A DNA stretch of 48,790 nt. It comes from a virus. Below, in pieces: positions 25,577-33,052 of the stretch (position 1 is its first letter; every line of letters begins with the position of its first letter). Below the pieces are notes generated by a model. That model did not search any database and was not told the origin of the DNA. It saw only the letters and a program-made list of their open reading frames with translations. The translations under genes and the position numbers were made by a program. The stretch spans positions 1-48,790 of the IMG/VR virus record IMGVR_UViG_3300045933_000055; one strand, 5' to 3'.

Positions 25577-25896
25577 GGCACGATGATCTCCGAAGGGGGA
25601 CCGCCCGGCCCCGGCTGCGCGTTCTGACCAGGCGCCGGCGTCGCGGTCGCCTTCTGCGGTCGTGCGTCGCTCAGGATCAGCGCCTTCGCAGCGGTCACGA
25701 TCGTCTTCGTCAGCTCGAAGCGAACCTGCGCGAGTTGCAGCTCCGCGGCAGCCATCAGCTTCTTCTCGAGCCCGGCCTGCGCCTGCTGCAACATGCGATC
25801 GAGCACCCACACGCAGCGTGCGCGCTCGCGTCCGGTGGCTTCGACGGCGACGCGCGTTGCGAGCGCCTTCAGTTCTTCGACGGATCGACGGCTCAT
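25573..25896 (-). CDS. Hypothetical helical protein (107 aa)
   Basis: Residues 1-80 are an Ala/Leu/Arg-rich helix (S-V-E-E-L-K-A-L-A, and K-L-M-A-A-A-E-L-Q-L-A-Q-V), followed by a Pro/Gly-rich tail. It may be a small coiled-coil partner protein. It lies two bases from its upstream neighbour. Confidence 0.5.
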   Translation of the reverse strand: MSRRSVEELKALATRVAVEATGRERARCVWVLDRMLQQAQAGLEKKLMAAAELQLAQVRFELTKTIVTAAKALILSDARPQKATATPAPGQNAQPGPGGPPSEIIVP

Positions 25897-25898
25897 GG

Positions 25899-26228
25899 CT
25901 AGTTCGTGCTCGGTGGTGGTGGGGACAACTTCTCGGCCATCTTCACGCGCGTCTCTTCGTTGTTCAGGCCTTTGCGGTGCTCGACGTGCGTCGAGAAGCT
26001 CGCCATCACGCCGGAGAACTCGAGAGCCTTCGCCACGATCTGCCGCGGCGAGAGCCTGCTGTGGTTGCCTGCGACGAACATGCAGGAGAAGTTCGGGCCG
26101 TTCGCGCCCTGCATGCTGATGCCGAAGCCGCCGGCCTTCGAGAGGTCGGCTTCAGCTTGGTCGATCGCGATGTCGATCATCGCGTGGATGCCGGCACGAT
26201 CGAGACGGCGAACAGGTGTGTCGCTCAT
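25899..26228 (-). CDS. Hypothetical protein (109 aa)
   Basis: ATG 26228 overlaps the upstream stop (ATGA). A helical start (R-A-G-I-H-A-M-I-D-I-A-I-D-Q-A) is followed by glycine-rich strands (G-G-F-G-I-S-M-Q-G-A-N-G-P-N-F-S) and a proline-rich end. No family recognised. Confidence 0.5.
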   Translation of the reverse strand: MSDTPVRRLDRAGIHAMIDIAIDQAEADLSKAGGFGISMQGANGPNFSCMFVAGNHSRLSPRQIVAKALEFSGVMASFSTHVEHRKGLNNEETRVKMAEKLSPPPPSTN

Positions 26229-26557
26229 TTGCGCCTCAATGCCTTCGACAGCGCGTTGGTGAGTCTGGTGATCTTGGTTCGCTGACGCCAACTATCCTTC
26301 AGGTGCCAGAGCAGGACGTTGCGGTGCCACAGCGAGAACTCCGTCAGGCGGCGATGGAAGTCGAGGTCTGATTCGGTCGCGTTGTTCTGTCTCGGCATGA
26401 AGGCTCGAAGACCGAGTCGGTTGAACAGCCAATCGAGCTGGTGTCGTGTTGCTTCGCGAACGGCCGTCTCGAAGTCCGGCGCGTGACGGTGCTGATGTAG
26501 TGCATCTCGGCAAGCGCCGAGTGCCTTCAGCTCAGACCACCAGAACGGAGGTCTCAC
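26225..26557 (-). CDS. Hypothetical aromatic-rich protein (110 aa)
   Basis: GTG 26557 overlaps the co-chaperonin stop. The product is rich in Trp, His and Arg (P-P-F-W-W-S-E-L-K near the start; S-L-W-H-R-N-V-L-L-W-H-L-K later) and ends in a basic tail, which suggests nucleic-acid contact. No known family identified. Confidence 0.5.
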   Translation of the reverse strand: MRPPFWWSELKALGACRDALHQHRHAPDFETAVREATRHQLDWLFNRLGLRAFMPRQNNATESDLDFHRRLTEFSLWHRNVLLWHLKDSWRQRTKITRLTNALSKALRRK

Positions 26558-26847
26558 GGGACCACCGCGAGGATGTTCGCGAAGTCGAGCAGTAAGCAGT
26601 CGCTGAACTTCGGCGCAGCCTTGAAGGCGTAGGCGACGCGATCGCCGACACCGAACGGCAGGCCGTCGTTCGCGGTCGCGGCCTTCAGCTCGTCGCCCTT
26701 GCACGGCCCGATCGCGACGATGTGTCCGAACAGGATGCCAGCCTCACCCTTCGCTTGCAGGCTGGTAGGAAGCACGATGCCGCCCTCCGTCGTGTCCTTC
26801 GGAGGTTCGGGGCGAACGAGAACGCGGTTCCAGGTTGGGCGAATCAC
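26554..26847 (-). CDS. GroES-like co-chaperonin
   Basis: GTG 26847 overlaps the helicase stop (GTGA), giving 97 residues, exactly GroES size. The sequence follows the family from end to end: I-R-P-x-x-N-R-V-L-V at 2-11, the mobile-loop G-G-I-V-L-P at 22-27, G-x-I-V-A-I-G-P at 41-48, G-V-G-D-R-V-A-Y at 66-73, and the closing I-L-A-V-V at 92-96. Co-chaperonins cap GroEL; phage versions such as T4 gp31 adapt the host chamber to fold capsid protein. No GroEL is encoded here, so it should work with host GroEL. Placement in the replication operon would supply it before the late structural genes are expressed. Confidence 0.85.
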   Translation of the reverse strand: MIRPTWNRVLVRPEPPKDTTEGGIVLPTSLQAKGEAGILFGHIVAIGPCKGDELKAATANDGLPFGVGDRVAYAFKAAPKFSDCLLLDFANILAVVP

Positions 26848-28763
26848 AGTGCCTCGAGCAGTTCGCGGAGCGTGACGACCTTGAGAGCTTGCTGCGCGTC
26901 CGCGTCCTTCGCAGCGAGCTTCTTCTCGATGAACTTCTCGACCGAGTTGGTGACGATCGGGATCTGCACGTTGACGGTGCCCTTCGAGCCGATGCGATGG
27001 CACCGTGCTTCCGCTTGGGCGTTGATCGCTGGCGACCAGTCACGACCGAGGAACAACACGTCGCTCGCGTTGGTCAGGTTGAAGCCTTCTGCCAGCTTCA
27101 CCTGCACGAGCATCACGCGGTGCTGTCCCTTGCGGAAGGCGTCGATGGCTTCCTGGCGCGCGATCGTGTCCATCGAGCCGATCAGCTTGCAGGCACCGCC
27201 TTGCGTGCTAAACTTGTTCTCGAGCCACAGAATCGGCGCGTTGAAGCGAGAGAACACGACGACTTGGCGATCGCGCAGCTCGTGCTCGACCGTTTCGATC
27301 AGCCACGCCATCTTCGGCGAGTCGGGGAAGACGAAGGCGTTCGGGTAGCCGTCGACGCGCTCGGCCTTGCCAGCGATCAGCGGCGCGACCTTCTCTGCGT
27401 ATTGCTCTGGCAGCCCGGACAGGAAGCCTTGCGCGATCATCTCGCAGCGCATCGCCGCTTCGACTGCGCTGCGCGCGAGCGGGTGCCACATCGAGGTTGC
27501 CTCAGCGATCACCTCGCTTTCGGGATCACCCTGCTTCGCCGACAAGCCGATCAGCTTCTCGAGCTCGACGCGGGCGAAGTCCTTCATCTGCCGGTAGACG
27601 TCGAGGTGCAGGCCGTCGAGCTCGATCTGCGGCTTGGTCCTCAACAGCGGCGGTAGCGTCAGGACGTCTTCCTTCTTCCTGCCGATGCGCAGCGTGTTGA
27701 CGACGCGGTTCAGCTCTTCGAGGTTCTTGCCACCGCGCACGACATTGACCGGCCGCTTGTTGTTGCCGAACGTCGCCTGCGAGATCACGAGGTGTCGATT
27801 CGCGAAGTCGTGGTAGCTGACCCAGGTGCCGGGTCGCAACAGCTCGATCTGCGCGAACAGGTCTTCGACCGTGTTGCGAACAGGCGTGCCGGTCAGGCCA
27901 AGTCGCAGCGCAGCTGCCGACATCAGCGCCTGCACCGCCTTCGTTCGCTTCGAGTCGCGGTCCTTGCAGTAGTGGAACTCGTCGCCGATCACGCACTGCC
28001 CGTTGCACCATGCCTCGAGCGTGCGCCAAGCCACCTCGTTCATCGAGCGCAGGAGATCGTAGTTGACGATCGCGATGCCGAGATCGTTCGCGTCGATCGT
28101 GGCGCGCATGTATCCGAGCACGTTCGAGCGGTTCGCTGGCGTGCCGTCGATCAGGAACTGCAAGGCGACGGTCTTCCCCGGAATCTGTGTGTCCTGCACG
28201 CCGTAGCAGGCCTGCACCTCTTCGAGCCAGTTGAGCTTCACGCTCTTCGGGCAGATCACGAGTGCACGGCGGCCGGCGCCGGCGAGCCAGCTCAGGATCG
28301 CCGTGGTGGTCTTGCCGAGACCCATGTCGTCGGTCAGCAGCGCCTGCCCCCCTTGCTCCGCCAGGGCTCGCAGCGCCTGCGTCTGGTGCGGCATCGGCAG
28401 CCGGCCGCCCGACGCCGCCTGCCACGCGGCGCCCGCGTCGCCGGGACGCTGCAGCGCCTGCTCGCGGCGTTGGTAGCCGGCCACCTGCCGGTCGGCCCAC
28501 GCCCGCGCTTCGGGTGCCCAGGCGACCTCGAGCCGGGCGGCGAGCAGCGGCTGCAGGGCAGCCAGCCACGCGCGCGCCTGGTAGCGGCTGCACGGCTGCC
28601 CGTTGTGCACGCCCAGCTGCGGGCACCGGCGCCAGCCTGCCCACGCGGAGACGGTCTTGTGCAAGCTGTCGTTGCCGCGTGGGTCACCGCCTTCGAGCTC
28701 GAGCCAGAACTCGGTCCCTGCAGGCGAGGCACGGCAGACCAGCAAGACGCGGACTTGACTCAT
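26844..28763 (-). CDS. SNF2-family DEAD/H helicase
   Basis: ATG 28763 is chosen, giving 639 residues. The first ~120 residues are a variable N-terminus. The helicase core has Walker A D-D-M-G-L-G-K-T-T (145-153, Lys151), a DEAD-box variant D-E-F-H (261-264), motif III L-T-G-T-P-V-R-N, and in the second lobe V-V-V-F-S-R-F and motif VI Q-A-E-A-R-C-H-R-I-G-S. These define an SNF2-like ATPase that translocates on duplex DNA. In phages such enzymes assist replication, recombination or removal of bound proteins. It opens the operon that ends at 17.6 kb and has its own candidate promoter. Confidence 0.85.
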   Translation of the reverse strand: MSQVRVLLVCRASPAGTEFWLELEGGDPRGNDSLHKTVSAWAGWRRCPQLGVHNGQPCSRYQARAWLAALQPLLAARLEVAWAPEARAWADRQVAGYQRREQALQRPGDAGAAWQAASGGRLPMPHQTQALRALAEQGGQALLTDDMGLGKTTTAILSWLAGAGRRALVICPKSVKLNWLEEVQACYGVQDTQIPGKTVALQFLIDGTPANRSNVLGYMRATIDANDLGIAIVNYDLLRSMNEVAWRTLEAWCNGQCVIGDEFHYCKDRDSKRTKAVQALMSAAALRLGLTGTPVRNTVEDLFAQIELLRPGTWVSYHDFANRHLVISQATFGNNKRPVNVVRGGKNLEELNRVVNTLRIGRKKEDVLTLPPLLRTKPQIELDGLHLDVYRQMKDFARVELEKLIGLSAKQGDPESEVIAEATSMWHPLARSAVEAAMRCEMIAQGFLSGLPEQYAEKVAPLIAGKAERVDGYPNAFVFPDSPKMAWLIETVEHELRDRQVVVFSRFNAPILWLENKFSTQGGACKLIGSMDTIARQEAIDAFRKGQHRVMLVQVKLAEGFNLTNASDVLFLGRDWSPAINAQAEARCHRIGSKGTVNVQIPIVTNSVEKFIEKKLAAKDADAQQALKVVTLRELLEAL

Positions 28764-28825
28764 GCACCACACTCACGAAGGGCTCGCCTCGCAACAGCGG
28801 GGCTCGCGAAACTCGGAGGGGCGCG

Positions 28826-28855
28826 CTTCTACTGGAAGGCTCGCGCTTGCGTCAA
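28826..28855 (-). promoter_or_regulatory. Candidate sigma70-like promoter for the helicase operon
   Basis: On the minus strand TTGACG (28855-28850) and TAGAAG (28831-28826) are separated by 18 bases, giving a predicted start about 56 bases before the helicase ATG. It lies just downstream of the multibranched terminator. The -10 box is imperfect. Confidence 0.35.
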
Positions 28856-28866
28856 GCGAGGTCGAA

Positions 28867-28938
28867 GAAAAACATCGGCCCCGGTGCCTGCAGTTTAGTG
28901 CAGGCGATGCGGGAGTCACCCGCACCATACCGGGGCCG
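28867..28938 (-). terminator. Multibranched (three-way junction) terminator-like RNA
   Basis: A perfect 10-bp stem (28876-28885 with 28929-28938) encloses two perfect hairpins: 7 bp (28886-28892/28899-28905, 6-base loop) and 6 bp (28908-28913/28919-28924, 5-base loop). On the minus strand the closing stem is followed after a few bases by TTTTT (28872-28868). It lies between the 28956 gene and the helicase operon. It is either a composite terminator or a structured leader or small RNA. The 7-bp arm contains one copy of the CTGCAG dyad. Confidence 0.65.
28888..28903. promoter_or_regulatory. CTGCAG-type dyad, copy 3 (candidate operator)
   Basis: CTGCAGTTTAGTGCAG matches the perfect palindrome at 33180 at 14 of 16 positions, and, like the other copies, lies outside genes. 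It also forms part of the second hairpin of the multibranched structure. Confidence 0.4.
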
Positions 28939-28955
28939 ACGGACCGCTGCGCTTG

Positions 28956-29702
28956 CTACTGACCGGGCGCAGCGTTCTCGGAAGACGGACAGTGTGCCGC
29001 AACAGGTGCAGGCACGCGCACCTTGAACAGCTCGAGGATCTTTCTGGCAAGCCCCGTCGCATCCTTGTCGAACGCCACGGCCTCGGTGCACAGAACGATC
29101 GCCTGCTCGACAGGGTCGGCCTTCGTGCCGTAGATCGGCATGAAGACGCCGACGTTGCCATCCTTGCGCACAATGATTGGCTTGCGCGTGTCCTGAGGGA
29201 TCTCGAAGGCTGGCATGCCTTGCACCTCGCCAGAAGGATAGACCGCGTCCATGCAGGACTTCGCGTGGTCCACCTTGAACATCAGCTGCATCGTGTCGCA
29301 ACGGTCAAACTCGTCAGCGAGGATGCGCTCGCAGAAGTCAGCCAGGCGTGGATCGTTGTCGATGCGCACCGGATGCATCGCACCGTTGTAGACGCGAAGA
29401 AACCAGCTGTCGCCTTGCCGCTCGAGGCAGAACGGAGCCTTGGCTTTGCGCAGCGCCTTGTAGACGTCGCGCGTCAGCATGACGCCGCACACTGCAGGAT
29501 CGAAGCCTGCATGGTTCAGCAGCGCCGCCATGTTCGCAACCTCTTCGTTGCTCGTGTCGACGATCAGGCATGCAAACTTCTCGCGATCGGTCGCGTAGAG
29601 TCGCAGCTTGCCCGTTCGATACGCGATGACCATCTCGGGGAACCCGCCTCGGTCATCGTCTTCGCAGGTGAAGCGTTCCACGTTTCCAGGTGGCAGCCTC
29701 AT
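28956..29702 (-). CDS. Hypothetical protein (248 aa), weak clamp-like pattern
   Basis: ATG 29702 follows GAGGTG by 5 bases and overlaps the previous stop (ATGA). The sequence alternates strands and helices; L-R-L-Y-A-T-D-R-E-K-F-A-C-L-I-V-D-T faintly recalls the A-T-D-x-x-R/K segment of beta-clamp folds, but this is not enough to call one. The C-terminal ~20 residues are a Pro/Ala-rich tail. It is the last gene before the multibranched terminator. Confidence 0.5.
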   Translation of the reverse strand: MRLPPGNVERFTCEDDDRGGFPEMVIAYRTGKLRLYATDREKFACLIVDTSNEEVANMAALLNHAGFDPAVCGVMLTRDVYKALRKAKAPFCLERQGDSWFLRVYNGAMHPVRIDNDPRLADFCERILADEFDRCDTMQLMFKVDHAKSCMDAVYPSGEVQGMPAFEIPQDTRKPIIVRKDGNVGVFMPIYGTKADPVEQAIVLCTEAVAFDKDATGLARKILELFKVRVPAPVAAHCPSSENAAPGQ

Positions 29703-30076
29703 GCTTCACCTCGCATGTGCATCGTCTCGTCGTCGGCTCGCTTCTGCGCGCTGCAGCGGTTCCTTCCGGTGTCGATGAAGACTTGCGCGCAGGTGCTGTG
29801 CCCGCAGATTGGGCCTCGAGCGTGCGTTGTCCGATCAGCTCGATCGGCATGGTGGATCGGGTGCAGCGTCCATTCCTCGCCTAGCTTCTCGCGAAACTCG
29901 TCGATCGCCGCTTGTCCGTGTTCCCTGCACGTCGCTTGAATCGCGAGGCCTTCAGGACAGACAAGCCAGTCCTTCGCGTTGAAGTAGCGCGCTCGCTTCT
30001 GGTTCGCGCAAGTGTGGCACGCATACGGGATGTCCGGCGGTTGCGTGCGAACATCGAGGATGTGAGTATGCGCCAC
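29699..30076 (-). CDS. Hypothetical cysteine-rich protein (125 aa)
   Basis: GTG start at 30076. C-H-T-C at 20-23, with later cysteines near 40 and 50, could form one metal site, and C-G-H-S-T-C at 91-96 another. Histidine-rich spacers (H-P-I-H-H-A-D) are consistent with metal binding. No family is recognised. Confidence 0.5.
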   Translation of the reverse strand: MAHTHILDVRTQPPDIPYACHTCANQKRARYFNAKDWLVCPEGLAIQATCREHGQAAIDEFREKLGEEWTLHPIHHADRADRTTHARGPICGHSTCAQVFIDTGRNRCSAQKRADDETMHMRGEA

Positions 30077-30079
30077 GGT

Positions 30080-30496
30080 TCACCGCTCACGTGGCAGCAT
30101 GAGAACGAAACCGTTCGTGCCTGGCTCGATCTCGCCAGCTTCGCAAAACAGCTTGAACGGCAACAGCTCGCGCGGGAAGTCAGAGTATTCCAGCTTCTGC
30201 TGCACAATGATCGGCGAAGCGTCGTTGCCGTCCGTGCAGACGAGCAGCGCCCCGTTCACTCCGACCGGGGTCAGCTCCCAACACTGGAACGGTTGCGCCT
30301 GCACCTTCTTCGAGGTCGCGACGTAGCTCGCGATTGCGTCGACAAGCCAGAAGGCGCCGCACGTCTGCGCGACGAACAGAACGCCATCGGTGTAGAGCAT
30401 GCGCCTGGCTAGCGCATGACGGTGGAAGGTCGCCGAGCCGTTGCATTCGGCGATGTAACTGCGAACGGTGTTCGCTTTCTCGTTGTCGGTCAGCAT
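30080..30496 (-). CDS. DUF6876-like protein
   Basis: ATG 30496, eight bases after AAGGA, gives 138 residues; an in-frame ATG at 30505 is possible. Y-T-D-G-V-L-F-V-A-Q-T-C-G-A-F-W-L-V-D-A-I-A-S-Y, then P-F-Q-C-W-E-L and C-T-D-G-N, match the pattern I recall for DUF6876, a small family of unknown function common in phages and plasmids. It lies just after a multibranched terminator-like element and may start a separate transcript. Confidence 0.55.
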   Translation of the reverse strand: MLTDNEKANTVRSYIAECNGSATFHRHALARRMLYTDGVLFVAQTCGAFWLVDAIASYVATSKKVQAQPFQCWELTPVGVNGALLVCTDGNDASPIIVQQKLEYSDFPRELLPFKLFCEAGEIEPGTNGFVLMLPRER

Positions 30497-30540
30497 CAGT
30501 AGCATCCTTGCGAGGTAACTAAACTCGCGTCGGGGGTAGG

Positions 30541-30623
30541 AAAAAGTGACAGCGGGCAGACATCGGGAAAAGGGGAAGAAGGAGAGTCATGCCTTTACGT
30601 CGCGTTGCGCGACAACCGCTGTC
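30541..30623 (-). terminator. Second multibranched terminator-like element
   Basis: On the minus strand GACAGCGG (30623-30616) pairs with CCGCTGTC (30555-30548) and is followed within two bases by TTTTT (30545-30541). Inside lies a perfect 6-bp hairpin, GTCGCG-CAA-CGCGAC (30613-30599). The closing stem spans about 60 bases, so folding is less certain than at 28.9 kb, but the plan is similar. Confidence 0.35.
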
Positions 30624-30629
30624 GGTGTG

Positions 30630-30833
30630 CTATTCGCCTCGTGCTTCGGCCTCGTCAGCTTGGTAGAGCAACGCATCCCATTCGGCCGCCGTCACGTTCG
30701 GCCTCGAGCGTTGCACGAACAGAAGGACGCAGGCGTAAGTGAAGCCGCGCGCTCGCATCGCATCGACCAGTCGCGCAGCATGATAAGGGCTCACCTGATC
30801 TACAGCCAGGTTCGCACGTTCGCGCAGCTTCAT
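30630..30833 (-). CDS. Hypothetical 67-residue protein
   Basis: The product is helical (A-A-R-L-V-D-A-M-R-A-R-G-F and A-A-E-W-D-A-L-L-Y-Q-A-D-E-A-E). It starts in an ATGA overlap and is the last gene before the 30.5-kb gap. Confidence 0.5.
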   Translation of the reverse strand: MKLRERANLAVDQVSPYHAARLVDAMRARGFTYACVLLFVQRSRPNVTAAEWDALLYQADEAEARGE

Positions 30834-31063
30834 GCGTCTTTCACCTCGACAAGGACAACGACGCTGCCAGTGTCGTATTGCTTCACCGTGCTACTCGCGA
30901 CCTTTCCAGCGAACCGATCGGTATCGGAAACGATGTCGACCTTCGTGCCGCTGTCGGTGCGCTCGATGTAGATCGTGCATCCTGGCGCTTCGATCCGGAT
31001 CGTCTTTCTTCCGAGGTCGACACGCTTGCAATCCAAGCCTAGACGTTTCGGTGACCGGGTCAT
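30830..31063 (-). CDS. Hypothetical 77-residue protein
   Basis: A beta-rich pattern (K-T-I-R-I-E-A-P-G-C-T-I-Y-I-E, V-D-I-V-S-D, S-V-V-V-L-V-E-V) follows a basic N-terminus. It is coupled at both ends by ATGA overlaps. No family is recognised. Confidence 0.5.
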   Translation of the reverse strand: MTRSPKRLGLDCKRVDLGRKTIRIEAPGCTIYIERTDSGTKVDIVSDTDRFAGKVASSTVKQYDTGSVVVLVEVKDA

Positions 31064-31320
31064 GACTCGCTTCCTTCTGCCTGCAGGTTAGGCGGCAGCT
31101 TGCGACCGCAGTCGCATTCGAGATACGGGCCGTTTTTCGAGGTGAAGAGTGCGCCGCAACGGTCGCAACTCACGTCGCGATCGTTGTCGCATCCTTCGCA
31201 TTCGTGGTCGCTCGCGTCACCGCTCGCCTCGCGACAGTCGCTGCAGAGGTCGCCAGGTTTGCCGATCAGGATCGCAAAGCAGTAGAGGTGCGCGCAGTGA
31301 ATGTAGCCGCTCGAGGTCAT
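31060..31320 (-). CDS. Zinc-ribbon-rich protein (86 aa)
   Basis: At least four paired or near-paired cysteine groups are visible: C-S-D-C, C-E-G-C, C-D-R-C-G, and C-D-C-G, with histidines near the N-terminus. Two or more zinc knuckles are likely. Function unknown. Confidence 0.55.
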   Translation of the reverse strand: MTSSGYIHCAHLYCFAILIGKPGDLCSDCREASGDASDHECEGCDNDRDVSCDRCGALFTSKNGPYLECDCGRKLPPNLQAEGSES

Positions 31321-31532
31321 CGGGCACCTCGCACAGCTTGCGCCATTCGTTGGAAGCGCGCAGCGTGCGCCATGTAGCGTTCCGCCGCAGCTTCGTTGCC
31401 TTGCCAGTGAAGGCCGCCAGCCTCGAAAAGGCTCGCGATGCCGTCAAGCGTGCGAGCATGCTGTTCGCGTAGCTCGGCGCGCTCTGAGCTGTAGACCGTG
31501 CGAAGGTCTTCCAAGTAGCGAGCGTCATTCAT
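31317..31532 (-). CDS. Hypothetical helical protein (71 aa)
   Basis: ATG 31532 overlaps the upstream stop by eight bases. The sequence is helical and Arg/Glu/Ala-rich (S-S-E-R-A-E-L-R-E-Q-H-A-R-T-L-D-G, R-Y-M-A-H-A-A-R-F-Q-R-M). No family is recognised. Confidence 0.5.
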   Translation of the reverse strand: MNDARYLEDLRTVYSSERAELREQHARTLDGIASLFEAGGLHWQGNEAAAERYMAHAARFQRMAQAVRGAR

Positions 31533-32352
31533 CGGCGCACCCGCATTCCCCGCTTTCGTCGGGCTTGCCGCAGTGCCGACACTTGCTGTCGTGATCCTGC
31601 TCGCCTTCGCTGTCGCGTTCGTGGCATTCAACGCACAGCGTGTCGCCGTAGTCGCCGACGTTCCCGGTCGAGCAGAACGATGCACCGGGAGCGTAGGGGT
31701 CGCCCGGATCGAGGTCGCTGCGCAGGAAGACTACCGTTGTGCAGCTCGGCGCTTGGCACATGCCCGCACACTTGTCGCAATAGGGCTTGCCGTTCACGCG
31801 ATGCGCTTCGTCTAGATCGTGCGCGACGCTGCAGCGCACCGTTCCGCCGCGACCGTTGTTCGCGTCCGGGTCATGATGTAGCTCGCTGTCGAGGCTGTCG
31901 CCCCTCGCGAACGCGATGCCGTGCGAGTAGTGAACGCGCTCGCCGTTCGCCCATTCCAGCCACGCATTCGAGCCCTTGTTAGGCTCGCACAAGCTGAAGG
32001 CTAGGGGCTTGACCGCTTGCGCCTTGCATCCTTCGCACGTCCAAACTACCTCGCGAGCGGGTTCCTTCCATTCGGCACGCTTGGGCATCGGTGCACCTAC
32101 TGCGCTCGCGAACGTGTCGAGAACGTGCGGGAAGCTGTCCGGATCGTCCCAAGCGTCGGCCATCGTCTCCGCGGAGCGGATCGAGCGCGCATCGGCGTCA
32201 GCGTCGGTTTCCCCTTCCGGAGGGGTTCCCTCGCAGCTCGGGCATCCGGCGCCAGCTTTGAATAGCTTCGCTTCCCAAGCCATCATGTCGCCATGGTGCA
32301 CGCCGTAAGCGTCCCAAGGTTCCGAGCAGACGCGGCAAAGGATGTCAGCCAC
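31525..32352 (-). CDS. Multi-zinc-knuckle protein (275 aa)
   Basis: GTG 32352 is chosen; it overlaps the upstream stop by eight bases. The N-terminus C-R-V-C-S-E-P-W-D-A-Y-G-V-H-H-G-D-M, with later G-C-P-S-C-E-G, is a pattern seen in phage proteins of unknown function. Further knuckles occur as C-E-G-C, C-D-K-C-A-G-M-C, C-V-E-C-H, and C-R-H-C...C-G-C. The C-terminus is acidic and histidine-rich. It may bind nucleic acid or host proteins early in infection. Confidence 0.6.
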   Translation of the reverse strand: MADILCRVCSEPWDAYGVHHGDMMAWEAKLFKAGAGCPSCEGTPPEGETDADADARSIRSAETMADAWDDPDSFPHVLDTFASAVGAPMPKRAEWKEPAREVVWTCEGCKAQAVKPLAFSLCEPNKGSNAWLEWANGERVHYSHGIAFARGDSLDSELHHDPDANNGRGGTVRCSVAHDLDEAHRVNGKPYCDKCAGMCQAPSCTTVVFLRSDLDPGDPYAPGASFCSTGNVGDYGDTLCVECHERDSEGEQDHDSKCRHCGKPDESGECGCADE

Positions 32353-32875
32353 GGGACACCTCGCGAATGGCGGCAAGGTAGCTGCCGGTTTCGTCGTCGG
32401 CCATCGCCATGTAGACGTGCGCGACAGCTTCGCGGATCACAGCGTAGTCGGCGCGCAGCTGTGCAGCGTGCTTTTCGAGCCGCAAGCTAGCGGCAAGGTA
32501 AGCGTCTTCCCATTCCTCGGCGCGCGCATCGGCCATCGCCGCAACTTCGCCAGCTGTGAAGCCTGCAGCGAGTAGAGCGGCGCGCGGTGTGCGCGCAGCG
32601 GCGACCTTCAGCAACGGGAGCAAGGTAGATGCAACGGCAGAGACTTCGTCTCCGACGTAGCATGTAGTCTCGCCGAACGTGCCCGCTTCACCGGCGCTGT
32701 TGCCAACGTCGTAACCAACTGGCCCGTTAGCGTCGCCGACCGACAGCCAAGTATCGGCGTCGATCGTGATCGAGACGTGCATCGGCCGGGGCTCGACCGA
32801 ACAGGGAAGGCCGAGACCTTGCTGCAGCAGCTTGGCTAGCTCGGCGAACCATAGGTAGCACGCTTGCGCGTTCAT
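32345..32875 (-). CDS. Hypothetical first gene of the leftward arm (176 aa)
   Basis: ATG 32875 sits six bases after GAGGTG and about 40 bases from a predicted transcription start. The product has an N-terminal helix, a beta-rich centre (H-V-S-I-T-I-D-A-D-T-W-L-S-V-G), and a long alanine-rich helical C-terminus. No family is recognised. Being first in the leftward operon, it is probably expressed early. Confidence 0.55.
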   Translation of the reverse strand: MNAQACYLWFAELAKLLQQGLGLPCSVEPRPMHVSITIDADTWLSVGDANGPVGYDVGNSAGEAGTFGETTCYVGDEVSAVASTLLPLLKVAAARTPRAALLAAGFTAGEVAAMADARAEEWEDAYLAASLRLEKHAAQLRADYAVIREAVAHVYMAMADDETGSYLAAIREVSRG

Positions 32876-32921
32876 CAGTAGCACCTCGGACAGCTCGACC
32901 GGACTAGGGGCGAGCGGCCGA

Positions 32922-32949
32922 AGAGTAGCACGGGAACGAGCGGAGTCAA
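32922..32949 (-). promoter_or_regulatory. Candidate promoter for the leftward arm
   Basis: On the minus strand TTGACT (32949-32944) and TACTCT (32927-32922) are 16 bases apart. The predicted start lies about 40 bases before the ATG at 32875. The flank CGCTTGAC is shared with the candidate promoter at 28.85 kb. Confidence 0.45.
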
Positions 32950-33052
32950 GCGGGGAAGGTCACGCGCGCAGCTGCAGGCGCGCGCCAGGTTGCGCGGGAA
33001 GCGCGCTCGATGGCGCCGGAAGCGTGATGCTTCCCCCGATGCTAGTGGTCTA

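Noticed and set aside
28876-28938. tRNA-like reading of the three-way junction
   Set aside because: It lacks T-loop and anticodon-arm features and a CCA-compatible 7-bp acceptor stem; the U-tract after the closing stem favours a terminator.
28956-29702. Phage sliding clamp
   Set aside because: Only one short A-T-D-x-x-K/R segment resembles a beta clamp; the length and remaining pattern do not support it.
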